Below are positions 1-7,439 of a stretch of 44,673 nucleotides of DNA, in pieces. The notes under the pieces were generated by a model, which was given only the letters and a program-made list of their open reading frames with translations, did not search any database and was not told the origin of the DNA. Source of the DNA: Rickettsiales bacterium (lineage in GTDB: Bacteria > Pseudomonadota > Alphaproteobacteria > Rickettsiales > UBA1997). Every line of letters begins with the position of its first letter. The stretch's first letter is position 1. The stretch spans positions 1-44,673 of the forward strand of contig CANEVP010000010.1 of assembly GCA_947442475.1 (NCBI GenBank). The letters run 5' to 3'. Made by a program: the position numbers and the translations under genes.

Positions 1-317
<317 letters not shown>

Positions 318-378
318 TGAGAATTTGTTCTGACTTTTGCTCAAATTAAATCTGACATGAATGCGAGACCTAATAAGA

Positions 379-399
379 GATAGTCCAAATAGGACTATC
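379..399 (-). other. stem-loop in the 16S leader
   Basis: A perfect 8-bp stem (GATAGTCC / GGACTATC) closes a 5-base loop about 60 bases upstream of the mature 16S 5' end and downstream of the proximal promoter, so it would be in the precursor transcript. A role in folding, processing or antitermination is possible but not shown; I see no clear boxA. Confidence 0.45.
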
Positions 400-439
400 G
401 CCTTTGTTTCTCTCAAAAATTGTTACTTTTTTTGCTAAA

Positions 440-468
440 AGTATAAACGCGACTATTCACGATGTAAA
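440..468 (-). promoter_or_regulatory. proximal 16S promoter (P2)
   Basis: On the minus strand TTTACA (463-468) and TATACT (440-445) are separated by exactly 17 bases, close to the sigma-70 consensus. Transcription would start about 110 bases before the mature 16S 5' end, leaving a leader with the 379-399 hairpin. This is the best promoter match seen in the window. Confidence 0.62.
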
Positions 469-588
469 AACAACTACTAACGATTTGCAGAAAAGAGATA
501 ACCGAGTCGTCGAATAATCGAAGACTTGAGAGACAACTTAAAGTAAATCAGAAAGAAACTTCGAAAAGAAATCCCGAAGGAGCGGAAG

Positions 589-616
589 AATTTACGAATC
601 ACTTCTGAGTTGTCAA
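589..616 (-). promoter_or_regulatory. distal 16S promoter candidate (P1)
   Basis: On the minus strand a consensus TTGACA (611-616) lies 16 bases before TAAATT (589-594). It is just downstream of the holA stop codon, about 150 bases upstream of P2. Tandem promoters are common for rRNA genes, so P1 could add to 16S transcription. The -10 box is less perfect than that of P2. Confidence 0.4.
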
Positions 617-644
617 GCAGAGTTATTAAAAAATCTTAAATAGA

Positions 645-1670
645 TTATTTTGTTCTCAATGAAGACTGGATGAAGTCAATAAAAAAAAGCTTTGCGGGCA
701 TAGAGCTGGTTTTGATTTTTATCTCTAAATTAGCCAAGGACTGCAAATTGTTTATCAAAAACTTTAAGGAAAGTGTTCTCAAATGTTTGCGAAATTCGAT
801 TTCAGTTTTGAAAAAAAGACGTTGCGACTTCACAACTTCTTCGAAATCTGCGTTTTGTGACTCGATTTCGACCTTAGAGTGGTAAAGCTTTTGCAGGTAG
901 TTTGATAGGAAACGAATTAGCGTAATTGCTTCAAAACCATCCTTAAAAAGTCGCTCTGCTTGCATTAGTGCAGCGTCAAATTTTTGTGCGGCAAAGTTCA
1001 TCACAAATTCATTGCTCGAACTTTCAGCTTCAGATGCTGTCAGCTTGGTTATAAGCTCTATCGTTAATTCCTTAGAATCGCCTAAAAAAATCATGATTTT
1101 TTCGAGTTCTGACAAGATAATTTGGCGGTTTTTTCCGAATTTTTCCAACAGCAAGTCAAGTACTTGGGGGCTTGATTTTACTTGTTTGGCAGTCAATTGA
1201 TTTGCAATAAAATTTCTAATTGTGCGCTCATCATCTTCGTAACAAGCAATCACTGCGAAGTTTAAATTATCTTCGGCGGCCTTACGTAACACTGATGTTT
1301 TGTCGAGATCGCCTGCGTGAATTAAAATAAAATTATCACTTTTTTTTGCGTAATCGCGATCCTCAAAGAGAATTTTAAGTGCCGCGCCGCCAGCAATATC
1401 AGCATTCTTCACTAAAATTAATTTTCTTCCGCCAAGCATTGAAAAAGAAAAAAATTCATCAGCCAAAATTCCTTTATCTTCGGCAAGCCTTTCCTTGCTT
1501 AGGTTCGCGACCATAAATGGATCGGATAAATTGGGAGAAATTTTTTTGGCAATTAAATCAAAGCGATAATCGGCCACGGAAGTTTCTGGTCCGAAGATCA
1601 AACAACCGGCAATTTTCTCTTGAGCAATTTTTTGAATGTAGAAGTCAATTTGTGCGTTAGCGATTTTCAT
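645..1670 (-). CDS. holA: DNA polymerase III subunit delta
   Basis: The 341-residue product fits HolA, the clamp-loader delta subunit that opens the beta clamp during replication. The N-terminal part carries the family pattern of a short helix, a nucleotide-fold-like segment (CLIFGPE near residue 23), a conserved acidic/Phe stretch (DEFFSFSMLGGRKLILV, about 71-87), and a helical C-terminal domain with the typical LIRFLSNYLQKLY segment (about 253-265). Length is normal for the family. The start is an ATG at 1670. It lies directly upstream of the 16S gene on the same strand, with about 325 bases between, and diverges from the iron-uptake operon. lptE and leuS, often nearby in other bacteria, are not seen. 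Confidence 0.88.
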   Translation of the reverse strand: MKIANAQIDFYIQKIAQEKIAGCLIFGPETSVADYRFDLIAKKISPNLSDPFMVANLSKERLAEDKGILADEFFSFSMLGGRKLILVKNADIAGGAALKILFEDRDYAKKSDNFILIHAGDLDKTSVLRKAAEDNLNFAVIACYEDDERTIRNFIANQLTAKQVKSSPQVLDLLLEKFGKNRQIILSELEKIMIFLGDSKELTIELITKLTASEAESSSNEFVMNFAAQKFDAALMQAERLFKDGFEAITLIRFLSNYLQKLYHSKVEIESQNADFEEVVKSQRLFFKTEIEFRKHLRTLSLKFLINNLQSLANLEIKIKTSSMPAKLFFIDFIQSSLRTK

Positions 1671-1788
1671 TTGTAATATGATTAATTGGTGAATGCGAAG
1701 ATGGAGTGAATTTGGGTCACGAAAAAAAATTACTCAAAGAAATTATGGATATGTCAAAATTTTGGATTTTTTGTAAATCAGTAAAAAT

Positions 1789-1816
1789 TTGATATTGACT
1801 ATCAATTTCGTAAAAT
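1789..1816 (+). promoter_or_regulatory. promoter of the tonB iron-uptake operon
   Basis: TTGATA (1789-1794) and TAAAAT (1811-1816) are 16 bases apart, upstream of tonB, and directly abut the Fur-like dyad at 1818-1836. This arrangement, with an operator at or just after the -10 box, suits repression. Confidence 0.5.
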
Positions 1817-1817
1817 A

Positions 1818-1836
1818 ATTAATGAGAATCATTGTC
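1818..1836 (+). promoter_or_regulatory. Fur-box-like operator upstream of tonB
   Basis: ATTAATGAGAATCATTGTC matches the classical 19-bp Fur box GATAATGATAATCATTATC at 15 of 19 positions and has perfect AATGA/TCATT arms around GAA. It overlaps an in-frame upstream ATG (1822), which argues that this ATG is not the tonB start. The expected effect, known for Fur, is repression of the operon when iron is plentiful. Which regulator (Fur, or another alphaproteobacterial iron sensor) binds is not known. Confidence 0.6.
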
Positions 1837-1851
1837 AAAAATCTCAATTTT

Positions 1852-2478
1852 ATGAAGTCACAAATTTTCACTCAGCGCAATGCGCATCTATTTTCTTTCG
1901 CTGCCGCAGCTTTGGTGCATGGCGCAATCGCGGGCTGGGCTTTAATGCCGTCAAAGCCTACAGTAATTAATCAACAAGCAATCCAAGTAAGTTTTGTTGC
2001 GCCATCTTCTTCTGACAAAAAAAGTTCAAGCGCGACTCACAAGCAAGTTGTGCAAAAAGTTGTTGCTGACAATGCTATCAAACAAAAAAGCAGCGACAAA
2101 TCGCAAAAAGCCGAAACCAAAACGGACAAACAAACTTTAGCTCAAAAGAAAACCTCGGGACGTGAAGACCCAAATGCCGTTGCCACGAAATCTGCTGAAA
2201 CCGATCCGATTTTCAACGTCGCTTACTTAAACAACCCAGCGCCAGAATATCCAGCGGCTGCAAAGCGCAACGGCATTCAGGGCAAAGTGTTGGTTAACGT
2301 TTTGGTTAAGGCTGATGGCACTCCGGCTTCAGTGCAAATTTCTCTCTCAAGCGGCTCAAATCATTTGGACAACGCGGCGGTTGAAGCAGTAAGTCAGTGG
2401 AAATTTTTGCCAGCGCGCCGTAGCGGCGTTTCAGTGCAGGCTAGCGTGATCGTGCCAGTAGAATTCAAAATTATTTAA
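1852..2478 (+). CDS. tonB: energy transducer TonB
   Basis: TonB links the ExbB-ExbD proton motor in the inner membrane to outer-membrane receptors. From the ATG at 1852 the product has 208 residues: a short cytoplasmic start, one membrane helix (about residues 12-32), a Lys/Ser/Thr/Gln-rich periplasmic spacer (about 40-125, instead of the usual Pro-rich one) and a canonical C-terminal domain with EYPAAAKRNGIQGKVLV and the closing VSQWKFLPAR segment. An upstream in-frame ATG at 1822 would add ten residues but lies inside the Fur-like box, so 1852 is preferred. It is the first gene of a five-gene unit (tonB, exbB, exbD, receptor, PepSY protein) with short gaps, presumably iron-regulated. Confidence 0.88.
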   Translation: MKSQIFTQRNAHLFSFAAAALVHGAIAGWALMPSKPTVINQQAIQVSFVAPSSSDKKSSSATHKQVVQKVVADNAIKQKSSDKSQKAETKTDKQTLAQKKTSGREDPNAVATKSAETDPIFNVAYLNNPAPEYPAAAKRNGIQGKVLVNVLVKADGTPASVQISLSSGSNHLDNAAVEAVSQWKFLPARRSGVSVQASVIVPVEFKII

Positions 2479-2488
2479 GGATTAAAAA

Positions 2489-3136
2489 ATGAACTTCGGA
2501 CAAGTTTTTGCTCAAGGAAATACCGTTCTAATCGCAGTATTCTTGCTGCTGCTCTTAATGTCGTTTGCCAGTTGGTACATTATTTTTTGGAAAGCAGCAA
2601 AGCTGCGCCGCGAATACAAGGCCTTTCAAAATTTTCACCAAACTTACGTCAACATCAAAGACTGGCCAGCTCACACAGAGTTTCAAAATGTTGAGGGTGG
2701 CGCTAATTATTTGCTCGAAGAAGTAAAAAAATTGCAAAGCATCCTGCCAAAATACAACACTCACGAAGCCAAAAAAGAAATTCTCACCATGCATTTGCTA
2801 CAAGTTCTTGATGATATCCGCATCAATTTAGACAAGGGTTTAACCGTGCTTGCCTCAATTGGCAGTTCGTCGCCTTTCATCGGATTGTTTGGTACGGTTT
2901 GGGGAATTTACGGCGCGCTTGAAAGCATCGCCGCCCAAGGAAATGCCGGCCTTTCAGTGGTTGCTGGCCCAATGGGCGAAGCCTTAATTGCAACAGCAAT
3001 TGGCCTTTTTGCCGCAATCCCAGCAGTTTTGGCCTACAACAGTTTTGTTCGCCTGAATCGTCTGTTGATTCAAAATCTGCGTCACGTTGCGGAGCAAATG
3101 ACGGTGTATCTTTCAAACGAAACTCAAAAACATTAG
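2489..3136 (+). CDS. exbB: biopolymer transport protein ExbB
   Basis: The 215-residue membrane protein fits the ExbB/TolQ/MotA family, whose pentamer forms the proton-driven motor energizing TonB. Visible are an N-terminal helix (about 13-35), and the conserved block SSSPFIGLFGTVWGIYGAL (second helix) followed by GPMGEALIATAIGLFAAIPAV (third helix), which hold the family's proton-path and packing residues. It begins ten bases after tonB behind AGGA, one of the few purine-rich ribosome sites in the window, and is followed by exbD four bases later. TolQ is the alternative, but the setting with tonB and a siderophore receptor supports ExbB. Confidence 0.92.
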   Translation: MNFGQVFAQGNTVLIAVFLLLLLMSFASWYIIFWKAAKLRREYKAFQNFHQTYVNIKDWPAHTEFQNVEGGANYLLEEVKKLQSILPKYNTHEAKKEILTMHLLQVLDDIRINLDKGLTVLASIGSSSPFIGLFGTVWGIYGALESIAAQGNAGLSVVAGPMGEALIATAIGLFAAIPAVLAYNSFVRLNRLLIQNLRHVAEQMTVYLSNETQKH

Positions 3137-3140
3137 TCAG

Positions 3141-3548
3141 ATGCAAAGCCCTTTTGATCGCGAAGATCTGCAAGCGCCACTCGCCGAAATCAACACCACG
3201 CCGCTAGTTGACGTGATGTTAGTGCTTTTGGTGATTTTTCTCGTCACCGCGCCAATGCTTAACAGCACCATTAAATTGAACTTACCTGCGGAAAGCGCGG
3301 CGCAAATTACCGAACAAAAAACCGTCACAATTTCAATTAACGGTTCGGGACAATATTTCATCGATGACCAACCAGTCTCATCCGCCGAGCTCGAAAGAAA
3401 ATTAAGTCTCAATGCTAAAGACAATCCCAAACAGCAAATTCACGTGCGCGCTGACGTGGATGTAAATTACGGCAAAGTCAGCTCGGTGCTCGCAACACTA
3501 CAGCGCCTTGGATTATCAAATATTGGTTTCATTACGGAACCGAGGTAA
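3141..3548 (+). CDS. exbD: biopolymer transport protein ExbD
   Basis: The 135-residue product has the ExbD/TolR plan: short cytoplasmic N-terminus, a single membrane helix with the signature TPLVDVMLVLLVIFLVTAPM, in which Asp24 matches the proton-carrying Asp25 of E. coli ExbD, and a periplasmic domain ending in VLATLQRLGLSNIGFITEP. It works with ExbB and TonB to move energy to the outer-membrane receptor encoded next. Spacing to exbB is four bases. All key residues I can check are present. Confidence 0.93.
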   Translation: MQSPFDREDLQAPLAEINTTPLVDVMLVLLVIFLVTAPMLNSTIKLNLPAESAAQITEQKTVTISINGSGQYFIDDQPVSSAELERKLSLNAKDNPKQQIHVRADVDVNYGKVSSVLATLQRLGLSNIGFITEPR

Positions 3549-3577
3549 ATTTTTTTAAAAAAAGCTCTCGAAAGTTC

Positions 3578-5680
3578 ATGAAAATCAGCAAAATTTTCCC
3601 CTTAATATTTTTTTTCGCCCTTTTGTCAAAATCTCTTTGGGCAAAAGAGTTAAAAGCTGAAGCAGCAACTCTTCCGAGCGTTGTTGTGGTTGCTACTTCT
3701 GATGGCGAAGGAAAGTCTAACGGCTACAAAGCGGCTACAAGTTCAAGCTCAATGCGCACCAATACACCTCTGCTTGACACGCCACAATCTGTTTTAGTTG
3801 TAACGCAAGACCAGATTCGCGACCAAAATATTACCAAAATGGAAGAAGCAGCGCGCTACGTTCCAGGTGTCAACGTGCAAATGGGCGAGGGGCATCGCGA
3901 CCAAGTTACAATTCGCGGCATGACTAACGGCAGCGGTGGCACAACTTCTAACTTTTTTATCGATGGCGCGCGTGATGACGCCGAGTACATTCGCGATTTT
4001 TACAACATTGAAAGTATCGAATTTTTAAAAGGTCCAAACGCCATGGCCTTTGGTCGCGGCAGCCCGGGCGGCGCAATTAACCGCGTTTCAAAATTTGCCG
4101 ATGGTTTGCAAAAACGTCGCTTGGTTTTAACTGGTGGCTCGTTCGACAATCGTCGCGCTGAGTTTGATGTGGGCGATCGCGTTAACGACAAATTTGCGCT
4201 ACGCCTCAACTCAATGTACCAAAAATCAAACAGCTACCGCGACCATGTTGGCTTCGAGCGCTTCGGCTTTAACCCAACCGCCACCGTTGATTTTAACGAC
4301 GACACTAAAGTGCAACTTGGCTACGAGCATTTTGATGACCAGCGCGTCACCGACCGCGGCATTCCGTCAGTAAACGGCGCGCCTGTAAAAACAAGCTCTG
4401 CCACCTTTTTTGGCAACCCCAACGAAAATAACTCCACCAGTAAAATCAACTCGTTCTACGGCATTTTCACTCACAATTTTGACGCCACGCTGCAGTTAAA
4501 AAACAACATGCGCTACACAAGAAATAGCAAGTTTTACCAAAACGTAGTCCCGGGTGTTGTAACTGGCAGCAGCCTAAGTCTTTCGGCCTACCAAGACAAA
4601 GTTGAGCGCGACACTTTTACCAACCAAACTGACCTAACTAAAAAGTTTGAAACTGGCTCACTTGCTCACACCGCTTTGCTTGGCGCTGAAATTACTTCGC
4701 AAAATTCTGTTAAAGTTAGAAGTAGTGGCACCTTCAACGGCAGCAGCACTTTGTCAGTACCTTTAAGCAGTCCAATTAGTTACACCGCAGTTTCTTACAA
4801 CACTCTTACCGACCACAACAAATCTAGCGTGCGCGTGCTTGCGGCTTATTTGCAAGACCAAGTCGAAATCAACAAATATGTGCAGCTAACTGCGGGCCTT
4901 CGCCTTGATCGCTTTGAGATGAATTTTAAAGACTACAAAAACAGCAAAAATCTTGATCGCACCGACGTAATGGTTTCGCCGCGCGCGGGTTTGGTGATTA
5001 AGCCACAAAAATCTCTCTCCCTTTACACCAGCTACGTTGTCACTTACCAGCCAAGCTCGGGCGATCAGTTTAGTAGTTTAACCTCAACTACCTCAACCTT
5101 CAAACCAGAAAAAGTTGCCAGCTACGAAATTGGTGCCAAGTGGGACGCAAGCCCAAAACTTAATTTGTCTGGCGCGCTCTTTCAGCTTGATCGCAGCAAC
5201 ACGCCAACTGCCACCGTTTCGGGCTACACCGAACTAAGTGGACAATCTCGCACCAAGGGTTTTGAGCTTGCAGCAACTGGAAAAATCACCAACAAATGGC
5301 AAACAATTGCCAGCTACGCTTTTCAAAATGCTGAAGTGATTAAAGCAATCAGAAGCTACGCCGCTGGAAGCAAAGTTGCATTAGTTCCGCACAACAGCTT
5401 TGCGCTTTGGAACAAGTACGACTTCACCCAAGAGTGGGCCGCTGGTTTAGGTGTGGTTAGCAAGTCGAGTCAGTACGCGGATGCTGCAAATACAGTTAAA
5501 CTCAAAGGCTTTAGCAGGCTTGACGGCGCTGCTTACTACAAAATAAACTCGTCTTACCGCGCGCAAATAAACGTCGAAAATATTTTAAATCGCAGCTACG
5601 TGCAAACTGCGCACAATGCTACCAACACTCTTCCTGGTTCGCCAAGAGCATTTAATGTGGCGCTGATTGCTGATTTTTAG
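3578..5680 (+). CDS. TonB-dependent siderophore receptor
   Basis: The 700-residue protein is an outer-membrane beta-barrel that imports a ferric siderophore, powered by TonB-ExbBD. A signal peptide covers about residues 1-22 (cleavage after LWA). A plug domain follows with TPQSVLVVTQDQIRDQ, the YVPGVNVQMGEG segment, VTIRGM and IDGARDDAEYIRDFYNIE, then LKGPNAMAFGRGSPGGAINR; these are typical of FhuA/Fiu-type receptors. The barrel fills the rest and ends in a terminal Phe, the usual signal for barrel assembly. The wording DGARDD...YNIESIEFLKGPNAM resembles catecholate or hydroxamate receptors, but the ligand cannot be told. Codon use is visibly richer in GCC/GGC/CGC than fusA or rpsL, so horizontal gain is possible. 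Confidence 0.92.
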   Translation: MKISKIFPLIFFFALLSKSLWAKELKAEAATLPSVVVVATSDGEGKSNGYKAATSSSSMRTNTPLLDTPQSVLVVTQDQIRDQNITKMEEAARYVPGVNVQMGEGHRDQVTIRGMTNGSGGTTSNFFIDGARDDAEYIRDFYNIESIEFLKGPNAMAFGRGSPGGAINRVSKFADGLQKRRLVLTGGSFDNRRAEFDVGDRVNDKFALRLNSMYQKSNSYRDHVGFERFGFNPTATVDFNDDTKVQLGYEHFDDQRVTDRGIPSVNGAPVKTSSATFFGNPNENNSTSKINSFYGIFTHNFDATLQLKNNMRYTRNSKFYQNVVPGVVTGSSLSLSAYQDKVERDTFTNQTDLTKKFETGSLAHTALLGAEITSQNSVKVRSSGTFNGSSTLSVPLSSPISYTAVSYNTLTDHNKSSVRVLAAYLQDQVEINKYVQLTAGLRLDRFEMNFKDYKNSKNLDRTDVMVSPRAGLVIKPQKSLSLYTSYVVTYQPSSGDQFSSLTSTTSTFKPEKVASYEIGAKWDASPKLNLSGALFQLDRSNTPTATVSGYTELSGQSRTKGFELAATGKITNKWQTIASYAFQNAEVIKAIRSYAAGSKVALVPHNSFALWNKYDFTQEWAAGLGVVSKSSQYADAANTVKLKGFSRLDGAAYYKINSSYRAQINVENILNRSYVQTAHNATNTLPGSPRAFNVALIADF

Positions 5681-5703
5681 CAAAAAAAGTAAAGCGCCTT
5701 GTT

Positions 5704-5718
5704 AATTAGATTCTAATT
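5704..5718 (+). promoter_or_regulatory. palindrome upstream of the PepSY gene, possible operator
   Basis: AATTAGA-T-TCTAATT is a perfect 7-bp dyad in the 77-base gap between the receptor and the PepSY gene. It is AT-rich and vaguely like iron-responsive operators of alphaproteobacteria, but the match is too short to name a regulator. Confidence 0.25.
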
Positions 5719-5757
5719 GTTGCGAGTCTTAAGGATTACAAATTTTAAACAATTTCT

Positions 5758-6864
5758 GTGCGCAAAATCTTAAAAAAAATCCACCTCTACCTCGCGCTAA
5801 TTCTTTGCTTTCCCTTAGTTTTACAGGGCTTGATTGGTGCAACTTTAGTTTTTCAAAAAGAGATTTCTGAAATTTTACTGCGCCAAAATCACCTTTTTGC
5901 TGAAGGAGAAATTCAATCTCCAAGTCGCTTAATTGAACTAGCGCAAAAAGAAATTCCCGAAGGATTTGCCGCAACTTTAGTAAAAATTCCAACCGAAAAA
6001 AAATCTCCAGCAGTGATTCGCTTCACAAAAAACGGTGAGAAAAAATCAATGCTCGAAGCCCTAATTGATCCGGTTTCGGGCGAGCTTCTAAGAATCAAAA
6101 ATTCCGAAACTGACTTTTTTCGCCTAATTAAAAAATTTCACACCAGTCTTTTTATTTCAGGTGAAATTGGCAAAACCATCGTCGGAAATTTCGGCCTTGT
6201 CATACTCTTCATGTGCTTAAGTGGCGTGGTTTTGTGGTGGCCAAGAAAAGGCAATTTAAAGCGCGCGGTAACTTTTAAATTTTCATCTAAAGGCATAAAA
6301 TTTTACCGTGAGCTGCACGGGGCATTTGGTTTTTGGTTTTTGCCGCCGCTAATGTTGGCAAGCTTTGCGGGCGTTTATTTAACTTTTACTCCGGCAACAA
6401 GTGCAGTGATTTTGTCAATTTTTTCTGGCCGAGATTTGCGCGCCACGGCAGCGGAATTTAAAGTTGAACCGCAAAAAAATGCCCTGACTTTAGACAGTGT
6501 GGTAAGCCTTGCCAGCAGCGCGGTTGAGCCAGAAGAGAAGCTGCTTTTAATTAACATTCCAGCCAAACCAAGCCAACCTTACCGCGTTAATTTTGCGCCA
6601 AAAAATTACCAAGAAGGTGAGCCTTCAATCGCAGTTTTTGTCGATCAATTTCAGCAAAAAATAATTGAAAAACGTGACCCGAATTTTTACTTAGTCGGCG
6701 AAAAAATAATCGCGTGGCAACATGCTTTGCACGCGGGTGAGGGGTTTGGAATTGTTTGGAAAATTACCGTGTTTTTAGTGGGATTTTTGCCGCTGTTTTT
6801 TTCAATTACCGGCATTGCTTTTTGGCTGAAAAAGAAGAAAGAAAAAGCAGCGAGGTTGGCGTAG
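5758..6864 (+). CDS. PepSY-associated TM protein (PiuB/FoxB-like)
   Basis: The 368-residue inner-membrane protein opens with RKILKKIHLYLALILCF, the hallmark of the PepSY-associated membrane family, and has about four membrane helices (roughly 12-33, 138-160, 190-215, 335-357) flanking periplasmic PepSY-like regions. Conserved His residues are seen in FHTSLF, ELHGAFGFW and WQHALHAGEGFG, a pattern found in members thought to bind heme and reduce iron in imported siderophores (FoxB, PiuB, FsrB). The start is taken as GTG at 5758; no better ATG lies upstream. It closes the iron-uptake unit, so release of iron from the siderophore by reduction is a sensible inference, not shown. Confidence 0.82.
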   Translation: MRKILKKIHLYLALILCFPLVLQGLIGATLVFQKEISEILLRQNHLFAEGEIQSPSRLIELAQKEIPEGFAATLVKIPTEKKSPAVIRFTKNGEKKSMLEALIDPVSGELLRIKNSETDFFRLIKKFHTSLFISGEIGKTIVGNFGLVILFMCLSGVVLWWPRKGNLKRAVTFKFSSKGIKFYRELHGAFGFWFLPPLMLASFAGVYLTFTPATSAVILSIFSGRDLRATAAEFKVEPQKNALTLDSVVSLASSAVEPEEKLLLINIPAKPSQPYRVNFAPKNYQEGEPSIAVFVDQFQQKIIEKRDPNFYLVGEKIIAWQHALHAGEGFGIVWKITVFLVGFLPLFFSITGIAFWLKKKKEKAARLA

Positions 6865-6876
6865 AAGTGTAAAAAG

Positions 6877-6906
6877 CTGCCTGGCAGGCAGTAATCTACT
6901 TTTTTA
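6877..6906 (+). terminator. possible terminator after the iron-uptake operon
   Basis: CTGCCT-GGC-AGGCAG forms a 6-bp hairpin twelve bases after the PepSY stop codon, followed after seven bases by six T. The gap before the T tract weakens the call. Confidence 0.33.
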
Positions 6907-7050
6907 CTCGATCCTTTGTTTTCAAGGGTTTGCGAGCTTTGCTTGTTCAAAATTGCAAAAAGTGAATTCCCCTAAAAAGGGTGAGAAAAATCAAAAATTA
7001 CAATTCTTGGTTGAGATTTTTTTGGTACCTGCGGCTGGACTGGGTTTGTA

Positions 7051-7278
7051 ACCACTACTGTCCGGTTAAGAATTTTTTAATCTTTTTAAGTAAAAATCTT
7101 AGTCATGCTGAGCTTGTCGAAGCATGATTCAAGCCCGTGCCCAGAATCATGCTTCGACAAGCTCAGCATGACTAAGAGATATTCTTTTCTGGATCGAAAA
7201 AACTTTTTACCCCATCTAGGTCCTTGAATTACAAGGGTTGATGCCGTTTTAATAATTTCTTAACCGGACAGTAGTGGT
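7051..7278. mobile_element. MITE-like element with 22-bp inverted repeats
   Basis: The ends at 7051-7072 and 7257-7278 are perfect 22-bp inverted repeats beginning ACCACTACTGTCCGG. They are flanked by TTGTA on both sides (7046-7050 and 7279-7283), a 5-bp target duplication (one flanking base also extends the inverted repeat, so 23 bp with a 4-bp duplication is the other reading). There is no gene inside; the interior holds a second palindrome at 7098-7176. This is the plan of a non-autonomous element moved by a DDE transposase encoded elsewhere. The 6865-7439 stretch holds otherwise only the possible terminator and a small hairpin. Confidence 0.75.
7098..7176. repeat. long perfect palindrome nested in the MITE
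   Basis: Arms 7098-7130 and 7144-7176 are 33-bp perfect inverted repeats around a 13-base loop. Each arm contains CATGCTGAGCTTGTCGAAGC, a motif I remember as a widespread intergenic palindrome in several bacterial groups. A diverged relative with a similar CGTGCC loop is at 38186-38258. It could fold as a very stable hairpin, and may be a REP-like element that entered the MITE or part of the MITE itself. Confidence 0.75.
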
Positions 7279-7336
7279 TTGTAGCGCATTCCAAACGTTC
7301 ATTGCCGCCACAAAAACTTTGCATGAAAATTAAGGT

Positions 7337-7351
7337 GGGATTGCAAATCCC
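7337..7351. repeat. GGGATT-GCA-AATCCC small hairpin
   Basis: A 6-bp perfect stem with a 3-base loop in the tilS 3' flank. Similar small hairpins with TTGCA/TGCA in the loop occur at 15010-15032 and 15075-15087, so this may be a dispersed family. It has no T tract and is not a classical terminator. Confidence 0.4.
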
Positions 7352-7439
7352 GTCTTGCGCCGGTCTCTGTGACAAGATGAGCGCCGTCATGCGACGGTGT
7401 GACATCGAGGGGGAGTGGTGTTTGGTTGGCTTGCCAAAC

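Noticed and set aside
1822-1851. Upstream ATG for tonB adding ten residues.
   Set aside because: The codon lies within the Fur-like box and directly after the -10 box; ATG 1852 gives a normal TonB N-terminus.
2555-3430. Minus-strand open frames opposite exbB and exbD.
   Set aside because: They are shadows of clear genes, with no recognisable motif and no room for control signals.
6970-7330. A minus-strand frame that becomes continuous if the MITE is removed (reading ...CGGNERLECATNPVQPQ...).
   Set aside because: Two frames are equally open and I recognise neither; it may be an old gene end, but there is too little to call.
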